Positions 37,292 to 50,078 of a stretch of DNA of 64,000 nucleotides are shown piece after piece; within the stretch, counting starts at the first letter, position 1; each line of letters opens with the position of its first letter. The notes beneath the pieces are model-generated. The model made no database searches. It was not told where the DNA came from and worked only from the letters and a program-made list of their open reading frames with translations. The DNA lies in the NCBI RefSeq assembly GCF_020382885.2, contig NC_058513.1, forward strand, positions 11,495,641 through 11,559,640, given 5' to 3'. This DNA is from Scatophagus argus. Taxonomy: Eukaryota; Chordata; Actinopteri; Scatophagidae. The position numbers were made by a program, and so were the translations under genes.

Positions 37292-40200
37292 CATATGCTC
37301 CACTTCCCATGTTTCAACTCACAGGCATTTCCATCGTAACCAACCTGTGAAACGGCATGAGCAGATTTTGACCCACTTCTACAGAATTCCACTTCGCTTT
37401 GTTCTGTGAAGTATTACAAAGCGGGTACGGGCATCGTACGCTTACTTGCGTGACTGAACACAGATAGACAGCACCAATACTCTGTATCAGACAACTTTAT
37501 TTTGTAGGAATAACACTACACACTACAACAATGCAGGAGTATATGACGTTTGCTGTAGTATCACAATATCAGCATGTGGAACAGGATCTGTATGTGTCAG
37601 TCAGTCAGCAGCTACAGGAAACACCCTCATAGCAATCACTTAGTATCTACTGAAGCACACACCTGTGACTGGATGCCAACAAATCAGAGGGACTAATGAC
37701 TCAACTGTCAACCACACTGACCTGCTGTATGTGGGGAGACAACTAAATAATTATACAAAAAACACAAAAAAGATCAAAGCTAGGTACTGAGAAACAGGTG
37801 TAGGGACCTTAATAAAGTAAAGTCATGGGTGTGCAAAGTATATCTAAAGACACATACTGGGGAACTGGTGTGACACAGATGCAACTAGTTATCGTGTGAT
37901 GAAATCTTTATGGGAAGTAAACATCGAGACAAGGGAAAACAGGGACTATGACTCTGCAGGGGGTCCAGGGGGCGTTGAGTATAGCATGAGGGTTACTAAA
38001 TGAGTCGCATTTTAAACGCTGACCTGGTTACAGTTTGGAAAATAAAAGTGCCTATGTAATCTTTTGAAATAAACAGGGTCATGGGATATTTGGGCTAATG
38101 AAAGCAGAGGAACTGGACCCCTTTCATTCTATCTCTTCACTAAATGTCTTCCTATCTACCAGCAATATGGATTTTTTTTTCTTTTGAGTCTTTTCTGATA
38201 AAATGGGAAAATGATAAGACCTACAGAATTATTTTGGTTTTTATGATCTTCAGGGAACAAAAACTGAGTTTCCCTACTGAAAAGAAGGCCACGGCTTCTA
38301 AATGAAATTCTGTCAGTCTGGTTTTAAAAATTGTACTTGTAGTAAATGCACAAAAGCTGCAGGCATCAACAGGTGGTATCAATGGCGTATGACAGAGCGG
38401 AGTCTCTTTCCAAAAAGCAGATTCACTGGTTCATATCACTGCAGAGTAAATCCTCTTTTTACATCAGGCCATGCTCCAGGTTTGGAAATCTTTTTTTGGA
38501 GATTTACTCAGCAAAGAACTCAATAACCCTGCTTCTTCTAACAGCTGCCTGAATCAGGAAATTTGGAAAGAGTTTCAAGTTGCAACTAACTCTTGATTGC
38601 CATTACAGCACCTTATGAATCATGTTCAACACTAAGCTGGAATCATGGCGTAATCACAACAGGGAGTGTACTTGATAGCGCTATAAAAATGACAACCTTG
38701 GTCTCTGACTGCACTGCTCCTATCGCCACACACTGACTACAGTCAGAGCTGATACATCAGCACAGGTCATCAAGGATTTAACAAATGGGACATCAAGTGT
38801 CACAAACAAATGATACGGTTAACATGAATTATCTCTTTTATATGAAATCCAGTGTTTTTCAGCCTTTTCAATTGATTTGTTTTGCAAGAAGTTTGAGGTA
38901 TTACAAAAGAGTAAGAGGTATTTGGACATTTACCACTTGGCCCACTCTGATGCATGCACAGATGCTCAACACATTCATTTAAAACTTAATTTTACAGAAA
39001 AACAGATTCAGTGGTTATCTGGGAATAGTTTAAGTTTTGAGATAGATGAAAACCAGGTCAAAGAATGACATCTTAATGATTACTGAGCTAAGTTTACCCT
39101 CCTTTGCTCCAATGCTTTTCTAATGACAATTCAAGAACCTGAAAATCAGCCATAAAAACACTAAACAAACAATAGAGGAAACGTATTCACTTAAATTCAC
39201 AGATGTTTTCATACCGAGACAAAAAAACAAAGACAAAAAAAAAGCAACCCACCTGTTGCTTGAAACTTTCTTCAAACCACTTCAGAAACAAGCACACACA
39301 CCCCCTCTCGCACACACACAGTGGTTCAAACAACGAAAACCATTCTACGATAGTCCATTGTCAATCTGAAGTCCAGCTCCTGAGCCTTGTGGAGATCTGA
39401 GCGTCCTGCTGCAAAAACTCCATTCCAGACCTCCAATTACCATGAGAATGGATGAGAACCAACCATCATTATACACAAACACACACACACAGACACACCA
39501 GGGAGGACGACCACTCTGGTAGACAATAAAACCTGGAGCTGGACTCTAGATGTTAGCTGCTTAGTGTCCCAAGTCCACACCTCATATTAATATCATAATA
39601 TACTGGGATAAGAACTAGTATATGTATGTCTAACAGTATGTCTGTCAAATGTGAGTAAAGTTGCAACTCTGGAAAGCTACTGCCAATTAAACTTCACAGA
39701 GAGACAACAAAATATTTTTGTAAGATTTAATACTCACTTTTAAGTGTTTTTAAAGACTATTTGAGCTGTGTCACCAACACTCACAATCTGTTTAGCTGCT
39801 CATAAATAAGCTGCATTTAGTAAGAGTACTGTCCGGTTTGAGTATGCTTTATTTTGTCACTTTTCTAGTGCAGAAACTCTGCATTCCCCAAACTTGCTTA
39901 GAATCAGTTTATTGTTTGGAACTGGGACGGATGTGAGCTGCTGTACACATGCTACACCTTATCTGGTCAGGCTTCCTTCAGCTCTTGATGCTGCTTTTAA
40001 AGTTTTTATGCCAAATCAGCTCTGATTGCTGCTACTGAAACATTGACTAAGGGTTAAGCTGAATAGGATGGGTCAAGAACAGTGAAGTGCAGTCCAGTCC
40101 TGTTATGGATCTGCTTCATGTTTCACAGTCCACTGACATCTGACCAATCAGGCTCCTCCTTTGACAGGCTGACTGCTATCAGAGTTATCAAGTCTAGATT

Positions 40201-43200
40201 CATCATCATCATCATCCCCTCAAGTTAGATACACCTAATATAGCATATTTTTAACTCTATTACACAAACTGCAAAAGCATCCAAGTAACCTCAAGAAATG
40301 TATCTTTAGATAATTACTCTTGTTTGAAGATTTGTGCAACAACTATAGTGCATCCAGTTTTAAAGCGATACTTGAAACTATTATTTGTGGTTTGTACTCA
40401 GCGTGCTACACTTACGGACGTGCAAAGTCAAAAGTTTTTCCTGCAAAGAACTCGCTAAGGTCAAACACAATCGGTGCTGTGTGTGAGTGTTCACAGCAGA
40501 CTGCACAGTCACCTTGGCAACACAAATAGCGGGGGCCCTCCTCATATCAAGCCAAGTTTTGGAGAGCAGGGAGTGGCTTTGCTAAAATGATCACATGGGA
40601 AAATCTGTGTGTGAGTGTTCAGTTGGGACATGAAGCATAGTTGAGAATAAGTTCATGCAAGCTCCCAAACACTCTGAAATGCCAGCACTAGCAATAATAT
40701 TTACCTATTAGCCTGCAAGCCATGACTTGCAATTAAGTCTGGATGTTTACAAAAAAAAAAAAAAAATCCATGACATTCATAACTGGCTTAAGATAACCAT
40801 GTCAGCAGAGGCAGTGTAAATATTAGCAGACCTTTAAAGAGTCCCTTTCACACATTAACTTTGTGTTTTAGAGAAGGACACAAAGTAAATTTCCCCGCAA
40901 AAACAAACAAGATTTAAAGTCTTTTTCTCTAAATTTTGAGCATCTTTTCCATGCTTCCAATTGAGCGAGCACACACAGGCTTTTATTTGGCTGTATCCTG
41001 GGCCTTTTGTCTAGATTTGTACCGCCAACTGTTGCACAAGGTAGAAGGTCACCTCAAAATGAAGAAAGGGGAGTTTATTCAGCGACATACCATCCTGTTT
41101 TATCTCTTTTTAGGGTCAAATGTCAAAAGGGCACATTCCTGCTCCTGGCACAAACGCACAGCAACCTTTATGCACCATTGAATTCCTGGTAATTACAATC
41201 CTCCATTCAAACTGCACGAGTCATGATAAAAGCAGATCACGTACAGCTCATACATGTATCATTCAGAATGTGATTTTCTCTGGATTTAATCCTGTGTTTA
41301 GAGTCTGCTATCAGAAACAGTGAGATACAACCCTTCTGGTTTCCAAGTGGACAAGGCTACAGCCTAATTAACAAAATTAACAAATAAGTTGCTACAACGC
41401 TGCACGGCAAAAGGGACCGAGACTGCGAAGTCTGGTTTCCCTGGAATTTCTCATTTCATCTCATTTCTACGATGAACAATGAACAATTAATTCAAGAGAC
41501 CATCAGTTTTGCATATGTGCAGAGAGAGCTTTGAGGGGGAACCAAAACCATTCAGCCAAAAAGGTTGGACTATCTTCAAGTTAATGGAGAGTTAAGGAGA
41601 GCACAATGGGTCTTCTGGGTCCCTCAGGTGCTTCGATGATGCACACTGATGCAACAACAGAGTTACACAAAAAAAGCATTTACATATTAAACCCTAATGC
41701 TAAGGAAAAACCTCTGTTTTTATACAGCGAATTCATATACATTCTGAGTCCTATTGCCTTTACCGCCTCTGTGGGAAAATATTTGCTCTTTCAGTACAAT
41801 CTGCATGTGAGAACCGCCTTGAGACTTTGAGGTGAATTAACTTGCATCATTATACATGTTGCCAGTAGGACAAGTGAAGACAAAGACCTGCCTGGGGGCT
41901 TTATATTTTTCTCGCACAACAAAATAACAGAACTGAGTTTTGTGCACTGAACTCTCGTCTCCAGGCTCGCCATTGCTTTTAAAATGAAACTAGACTTAGT
42001 AACTTTCCTGATAACATCCAATTTAAAACCAAACTGGAATTATTATTGGATCGCAGCACATGAATCTAGGAAAAATACTTCACTGACATTACTATAAATG
42101 GCTTTATTCATACAGCCAGGGTTTGATAATGACACACTTATTTATTAACATGAGTGAATCATTACCATTTTACTGCAGACAGACAATAAATTAATCACTG
42201 CATGTATGAACAAGTGAACAAGATCAGCACCCGTAGCCACAATTAGTACACAACCAATAACAACCGTGCAAATCTTTACCAGAAATTAACATTAAAACAA
42301 GTTCATTTGAAGCCCTGAGTGTTGAGTGGAGTATTTGGAGCTCAAAACTTAGCAAAATAACAACTCTTAGGGAATGTGACAGTGTCTCTATAACCGAGGT
42401 CAACGACTACACGCTCATCTGACAGACAGCATGTGTACAGAAGAGAGTTTCTGGTGATTAGCAACTAGTTGTCCAATGAAACTGAAAATCTCCAGTGATT
42501 ACTCTTGTCTTCCAATACGACTCATTTACAGTGACACTGCACTGCAACATTACTGTATTATGTTCTTTCATAGCGATGACATCTATAAAAAAAATCTGGC
42601 AAAGTGACCATTCCCTCTGTCTTATTAGCCCTGATGAGGAAAGCCCACAGGGCCAAAGATCAGGTGGCTGCCTTTTCCCACACTTCTGTCTAAAAGGTAC
42701 AAATAATATTAGTCTTGCTCCCCATGAAGGTACCAGTAACATTATCCAGCACAGAAATTAAGCATGTGAACACTGACACAGTTACTCTGTGTGTGTGTGT
42801 GTGTGTGTCTGTACTAATAATTTTCCTGTTTTGGATGTAAAACTTAGATCAGGTTGATTAACACAGATAATGTGAAACTCCTTCTGAATCAACTCTGGGC
42901 TTCTTCCACTGTGACAAGATGGAGATTGTTGTGAAACTCAACATTAACCAAAGAACTGTTTGTGAAAAACTTTAACAATCTTAAAGTAATATATCTCGAT
43001 GACATTTGTAAGATTATTAAAAATTACCTATGAGGCTTCAAGAACAGAAAGTGCCTACAAAGAAAAGCAATAAACCAAAAACATGTTGATGTAACCACCA
43101 CTCACTCATGCAGACCTTTTCTTACAAATAAGCAATATCATTTTTTTGCCAAGTGAGACAAACTGTCTTTACTGCAATGTTGACAGTTTGAGATCTCCTC

Positions 43201-43859
43201 CAAAGATTTCCTGTCTTAACCCCTAACTCCCCTCACTCCACCTCCATCCCGCTGTCCACCAATAGCAGCGCCTGCTCAAGGATTACAGAGTGCAACATGG
43301 CATAGCAGGATGACAGCACATTACTCACACAGAGACACTCAAACACTTATTTAAACTTATTTAAATGTTGGACCATAACAGAAATCCGGTCGCATGCTTA
43401 CACAAACACCATTTGTTTCAAGTACTAAAACAAAGTTTCAATTCTACCTACATGTAGAACTGTAATACTTTCGTGTACTGTATGTCAATTAAATCATTTA
43501 TCATAAGTGGCTGTTTATTAGCATTTATGGATCTTTCATACCAAGGTAAAGGTCTAATGATTAGGACTAACTGGATTAGGGAGGAAAAAAAGGCCCCCGA
43601 AACATGCTTACAGCCCATCTGAAAAAGCCTCAGCCGTCACCTCAGTGTCACTGAATCACAACGTAAACCCATTAAGCTCTGAAACAATATGGTCTAATGT
43701 TTTTTAGCTGTGCAATCAAATGCTTTACTCAGGGCAAAACCCTGATGGAGCTGAAACAGTTTAACAAGATTAAAGGATGACAAGACACTGCAGAGGCAAG
43801 CGTGCATGTGTTTTGAAAAAATGGCGTCATCTCTCTAATAAGCCTCCAAGGGCATCGCT

Positions 43860-43894
<35 letters not shown>

Positions 43895-46800
43895 ACACTA
43901 TCAGTCTGGTCATGCAGTGAAGGAGTCAGGCCAGTACTGGCCACCGCCTGGCACCAGACAGACCCCCGCCATCCACTCACCATGCTGACGCTAGGGATTA
44001 ATACTTGGACTCCCAAAATGGATGTGTGGTGGGGGCCGATGTGTTCTCTGAGTGTGTGTGTGTGTTTCTAGGTGACTGGGGGAGGGGTCGTGGGGCGCCA
44101 CCTGCTTCTTCTCAGACACAATGAAGTAAGTCAGAAGAGTGCTCTCGCTCTCTCACTCGCACACACACACTAGAACAGCTACTGATGTTGTTTTTTATGC
44201 TTGTTTGTTTACAGACTGACTGTTTATCAGTAAACCCAAGTGAAGCCAATTCACACCTGTTTTCACAACTACTGTTAAGTACTACGTCCATACTGTACTT
44301 TTTAACTATTCCCAGTGTTAACAGGTGATAACGTCATCGTTGGGTTTGATATTTAACCACAGTACTTTGAGTGCTGACCAACTGAAATGTGTTCATAGCA
44401 TTGAAATCTAGCATTAAATGCCCGGTTGAATTGTTTTCTTTAGCTATCCTGACCTAAAACCAGCTGTAATACTGCCCCCAAATTTTGAAAGATTTCAAAA
44501 TACAACCAATCCTCAATTTTACAGTTTGATGAAGTTTTTCCATTCTAGCTTTTGGTCAAAATAAGCTATGCTGTCAGCAGAATTTGGTAATTTGGTGGGT
44601 TTTGTAGGAATTAGCCTCAAACGTATACAGTAAATAAAGATGTGCTTTGTATACCAAACACACTTGAAATTAACTCTACAATAGAGACACTTCACTCACC
44701 ATGAATTCTAAAGATTTATAGAGTTCTTAAGGGTATCACTGTCTAAAGAAAACAAGACAATGAGAGACAGACCATTCAGTCATGCAAGTACTGAACAGAC
44801 TAGTTGCATGCACATACCATGAGTGATGCAGAGTCTGACAGAACAGCAACAAAAACCAAGAACCCACAAAACCTGTTCGGCAGGTCCTTACGTCTACAAA
44901 TATCTGACAGTTCACTTTCCTGTGAGATAGATGATACTGATACACACACCCAGGTTCCAGCACACACTCTCTAAGGAGGGGAGTCTCACTAGTCAGCACT
45001 TTGAAGCCCCCAGCATTGATTAGAACAGCATCTCTTAAGGTCACCAATGATAAGAAGTGTGACATCAAAGACTGCTGACCTTTCCACTTTGTTTTACCTG
45101 CAGGGGTTGGGAATGACAAGAACACTTGCCATGTGTCCTCTTTTATTTTCCAATATGTTTTCATCTTACTATCAAAGAACTCTAGAATGCTCTGAACCCT
45201 CTAAAAAATTTAATTTAGAAATCATCACACAAACATAATGCAAGTACCTCATAAGCTGCAAATACAAGCATCTGAAGTGCTTTCTCTCTTCACTTGACCA
45301 TATCCTTATGTTTACCTTGGTTTTGCTTCCTGGTAGTGGCATACTGGGACTTTCGCAGAGAGCTTGGAGCCGTCTTCCTGTAGAAGCTGTTACGATCTAG
45401 CGAGCCCACATAAACAGGCTTGCGACCGCGTTTTGAACCAACGCTCCCAGCACTCGACTCATATCCTTTTTCCTGTTCGTCACTGTGTCGATATATGATG
45501 GGATCCTCATAAGAGTGCATTCCCCTGAGGGCCAACTTGTGGTTCTGCTGCTCAACCCATTCCTCGCAGTGCGTCTTGCGATCTTTTTTAGGGTATCCCT
45601 CATATGATGAATCCATGGATATGGAGCGTAAATCTCGATATCTGTCTCGGGAATTGTCGTGCGAACGTTCCCCTTCTCTAGATTGGCGGTGGTCTTGATT
45701 CCCATTGTCATAGTGGTCCACAGTCCTCTGCTCATAATGCTCCATTGCTTTGTATGCTTTGTAGTGGTCCCTTCTTCTGAGGTCGTAGTCCTCATCTGTC
45801 TTGTAGCCACCTTTGTCCTTGTACCTGTTGAAATGGTCCCTATCCCTATAATCACGGTGTTTCTCCAGTTCAGAGTCATAGAGGTCCCTTCCTTTACTGG
45901 CAGAACAATCCTCACCCCTTCGATTATATGCATCCCTGTCTTTGTAGTTATTTTCTCCGCGGTCATATCGATCCTCTGCATGCCGATCATAGTAACGGCC
46001 CTTGCGTTTTCGTTCATCATAGTAGCGGTCCTCCTCTCTATCATGGTAGTATTCCTTTTCTTTTCGATAACGATGGTCTTTAGAGTCATAATAGTCCCTA
46101 TCCTGGTCATAGTAGTGATCACTGTCCCTGTAATTGTCTCTGCGAGCATAAGTGTCTTCAGAATCATAGTAGTCTTCATACTCACTGTTATAACTACCAT
46201 GTTCTCTGAGATCAGGTTTACGGTGTCTCCTGCTGTCATAATATTGCTGCTCTCTGCTCTCATAGCGTTCATTGTATTTCCTGTCATAATGATCCCGTTG
46301 CCTGTATTTGTCCTTATGATCATACTCCTCCGAGTTTCTGTGACTTCTGTGGTCATAGCGTTCAGAGGTACGGTCATTTTCTCTAATCAGATCATCCCTT
46401 CTCCTTCTGTCCTCCTCAAATTTACCACATTCTTCTCGAGTTCTGAAGTCATTATAGTCTTTTTCTTGTGGCACTCTGCTGTAGTCCTGGTGGCTGTAAT
46501 CCTCAGGACCCTGGTAAAAACAATGCTTGCCTTTCCATTCAGACATCCTCACATTTAGGTGACCATCCTCTGAACCTGGGTGGAAGTAAACATCCTGGCC
46601 TTGATGCCTCTTCTCATTGAAAGCTGCCTTGTGCTGGTCGTCATACTCCCAGTTGGGTTGCTGGCAGACATTGCCCTGTCTAATTTGGGCTTGATTCTCC
46701 CATTGTACTGGCCATGGAGCTGGCACATGCGGAGGAGGAGGCATCATTCCTGCTACCGGCACCATCATGCCTCCAGGTACTGGCACAGGGCAGCCTGGAG

Positions 46801-49800
46801 CCGGAATTGGGTCACCAGGACTCGCAGCCATGACTGGTCCCTGTGGCTGTCCAGGAGGAAGTACTCCATACCGATGATATGCAACCTGTTGCTGCTGAAG
46901 CTGCAGTTGGTGTAGCTGTTGTAGATGGGCCATCCTCTCCCTCTCTCTGGCCCAGCCAGCATCACCAAGCTCCTCCACACTCTTCCCTCTCCTTACTGGG
47001 GGACCAGCTACATGGTTCCAATCCACTGGACCAAACATGACCGGGTTGCCATAAATCACCGGGCTCTTCATGGCTCTTGCTGTTTTTAAATCAGCCTTCC
47101 CGGTGCTGACACAGTTTCTTGTTCAATGTAGCTTATTTCCTCTTCCCAAAGTCCTGCATTCCATAACAAAGCACAGTGGGAGACTCCACCTGACAGGCAT
47201 ATTGTCTGTAACTCTCCCACTTGTTTTCTCTGTCTACTCTCCACTGCCTCAGCAGGTCTGCCTGGCCCAAGCACCTCCCAGCGCTCAGTGTAACCAAATC
47301 GTATCCTCCCCACAGCGATCTCAGCAAATCGAGGGAAGGAGGAGGGGGGGTTAGGCTCTCTGAAGGAGGGGCCTCCTTGGGTTAATGATTCAGTGGAGTC
47401 ACATGAGTGGAGGATTAGCCTGACAGCCCCTCCCATTCTTTCAATTGGCTAGTACCTCTGTTTGCAGGAAAACAGTCTGCCAGCAGATTTTATTTCATGG
47501 AAGATGAAGACTAACTTCACTGTCTGCCTTCAGACTTTGGCACCAGTTGGGTTTTTTTCACTGCCATGAACAATCCTCCATCCTTCCTTATATCCTGTTT
47601 TCTTTTGTTTCAGCCATTTCCTGTGGGTTTCACTGTTCCCCAAGTCATTAATGCAGTCTGTAGTGAGAAAACTGATAATGCAACTCACCCGTTTGTGTAT
47701 ACAACCACCTCAGACTTTTATATTCTAACTTTCAACACCAGTCCAAAGGCCACTGTATTTGCAGTGTAATGAAACTGAATGGGAAACTGACCTCAGTCTG
47801 TCACTTTGACTTTGGCCTACATTTCAGGGAGGAGCAATCATTTACACACGGACACAGCCATGTGATTTTGTTTGAAGCAAACTTTCTTTAGGATGATTGA
47901 AAGAGGCACGTAAACTAGAAAACAAGTGAAGAGGAAAGATCCAAGTTATTACATTTAGATATTTAGAGTGCTTCAGTGAGTGTGGAGAGGGACAGATTTT
48001 CAGAGTGCACAACCTGATTAGGCAAGAGCAGCTACTGAAAAAGTAGTTGCTGGTGTGTACAATGAGCTATTGTTGAAGACTGTTCCCACTCGCAGCAGAG
48101 ACACGATCTTTTAGTGTGAGAAAAAACTCAGGCCTATTCATAAAGCCGGAGTATAATATATCCCTCCCCCCTCTTAACTCTGCATGAGAGAGGCAGGCAC
48201 TAAAGGGACGGGTTTAAAGGACTCGCATACGCTCAAGTGCAACACACAGATGAACACACATGGGACAGTGTCAATTTACCATCAATTCAAATAGTCTAAA
48301 ATGTAATTAAAAGCTAGACCTTGTATGTTCTCTCAAAGTTTTTCCGGGATTTATATTTTCAGTAATATCCAGTTCCTTATCTGATTAAAGTGGCATGACA
48401 TTTGGATAAACTTTCTCACAAACCAGGAAATAAATGTACTTGACCTCGAACAAAATGCTTTACAAACAACACATTAAATGAGGCAAAATAACAAATTTGA
48501 CACAAACTATTTATGCACTACAAAATACCTTCTAACTGGGTTAATTTATCTTGCACTCTTTTCATATCTAGTTTACTACAAAACAAGTGAAAAAACTGCA
48601 AATTACCTTCTTTGATTCTCATGAATTTACTACAAAAAAATTTAAAATTACAAAACTGCTTTGCAACAAGAAATGATTTCCTCCTCCCCTTGTCTTGGAA
48701 AGAAAAAAAATTAAACTTTGTAAAACATTGTGAAGATTAACACCCGCAAAACCCATGTTCCTTACAGACACACAGTTTCACAGGGTAAGGCTGAACACAG
48801 AAATCACGTTTAGACATTGTTCTCTTCTTACATAAAGTTGTTAAATTATCCGTGTTCAACATCTCAGCTTTCAGTAGCAGAACACAATCGAAACTGAGTG
48901 TTTGCATACGTGTGTCGGCTGCAGGAATGTTCAACACGACATTCCTCTCTGTGGCTGTGTGAGCTTATGTAGATGAAACTGTCACTGACTTAATCAGCAT
49001 CGAGCGCATCTCAGTTTGATGTCCAGGAATAAGGTCACATATCAAACTGTCTGCAGCCGAGAAGGCTCCCAGCTCGTGAGCTGACTGAGGGAAACCTGAA
49101 GCTGAAACAAATCCTCCAAACATGTTAAACAGATCAGGCTGTGGTGTCATGGAAGCTGAAGGAGGCGTTTAAATAGTGGGTTTAAGGAATTAAAGGAGGA
49201 TGAAGGTCAAAGAGCTCTAATGAGAAAAGAGGAAACACAAAGAGATGGTGGGGACAAAAAAAACAAAAAAACAAAACCATACCAGCATGTGAGGAGAAGA
49301 GCAGCTAGCAACAAACATATTGTAAGCTGATTTCCAGAGGCTTCATTGAATTATATGACCTAATTAATATCAGTCATATGATAGGGATAGCTGACTAATG
49401 CAATGCTCATACAGAACAATATGCTTTCTAGTTCCATTAAGATGCACAGATAAAACAATTTCTTGTCACTTTCTCCCTTCAACATGCTATAATTTTATTC
49501 TGAAAGCATCATCACACACTTTAACAAAACCATGCAGTCATAAGTCAATATTATAACTTCCTGTATCAACTTTATGTATAATTACCTCAGTCTTATCGTG
49601 TGATCATTTTTTAAAATGTGGTTGTCCAAATGAATGATTTTGGCCAATTGTGATACAAATACAACAAAATGAACTGACAAAGTTTTATTATAAACTTGTT
49701 TAATTAGAGTTTGGTCAGATGTAATGAGAAACAGTACAACGGTACAACACAACTGTCACTTTAACGCTCTTTAAACTGAACACTAAAATTAAAAAGTGTC

Positions 49801-50042
49801 CAGCGATATCAACCACATACTGTAGGAAAATGATTTATGCTTTCTGTTTTGAGCTTCAGAGTCGGATGTACTTCAGCTTCTAGGAGAACTTTGAACCAGT
49901 CTTCGCAAAGTGAAGTGCACCAGAGCCCAATGCTGAAATTACTCCCTGCCTTGCAACAATAAGCAGCCATTGTCTTTCAAGCGTCACACACAGGAACACA
50001 CCCTTCAAAAGCATGAAAAAACACTCACTCCTTGGTGTGTTA

Positions 50043-50078
<36 letters not shown>

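Larger units (their letters stand above)
35502..45315. other. dnmbp: dnmbp intron 4, downstream part (about 9.8 kb)
   Basis: No exon of dnmbp or any other gene is recognisable. Contents seen: (CA)20 at 37251-37290, (TG)10 at 42789-42808, (CA)14 at 43862-43889, a short ATC repeat near 40201-40215, and a small GC-rich, CpG-containing patch near 37060-37125. Short open frames are scattered on both strands without splice support. For the short isoform this interval is its first intron. Confidence 0.6.

Noticed and set aside
45659..46558. 299-codon open frame on the plus strand opposite the alternative dnmbp exon
   Set aside because: It is the antisense of a segment rich in GAC/TAC/CGX/CAX codons, whose reverse complements seldom form stops; its Val/Ile-rich translation has no domain logic and no splice sites.
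48965..49150. 61-codon minus-strand frame with protein-like composition in dnmbp intron 4
   Set aside because: Starts with ATG and ends in a stop but has no recognisable family, no donor fitting dnmbp phases and no promoter evidence; the length is within chance expectation.
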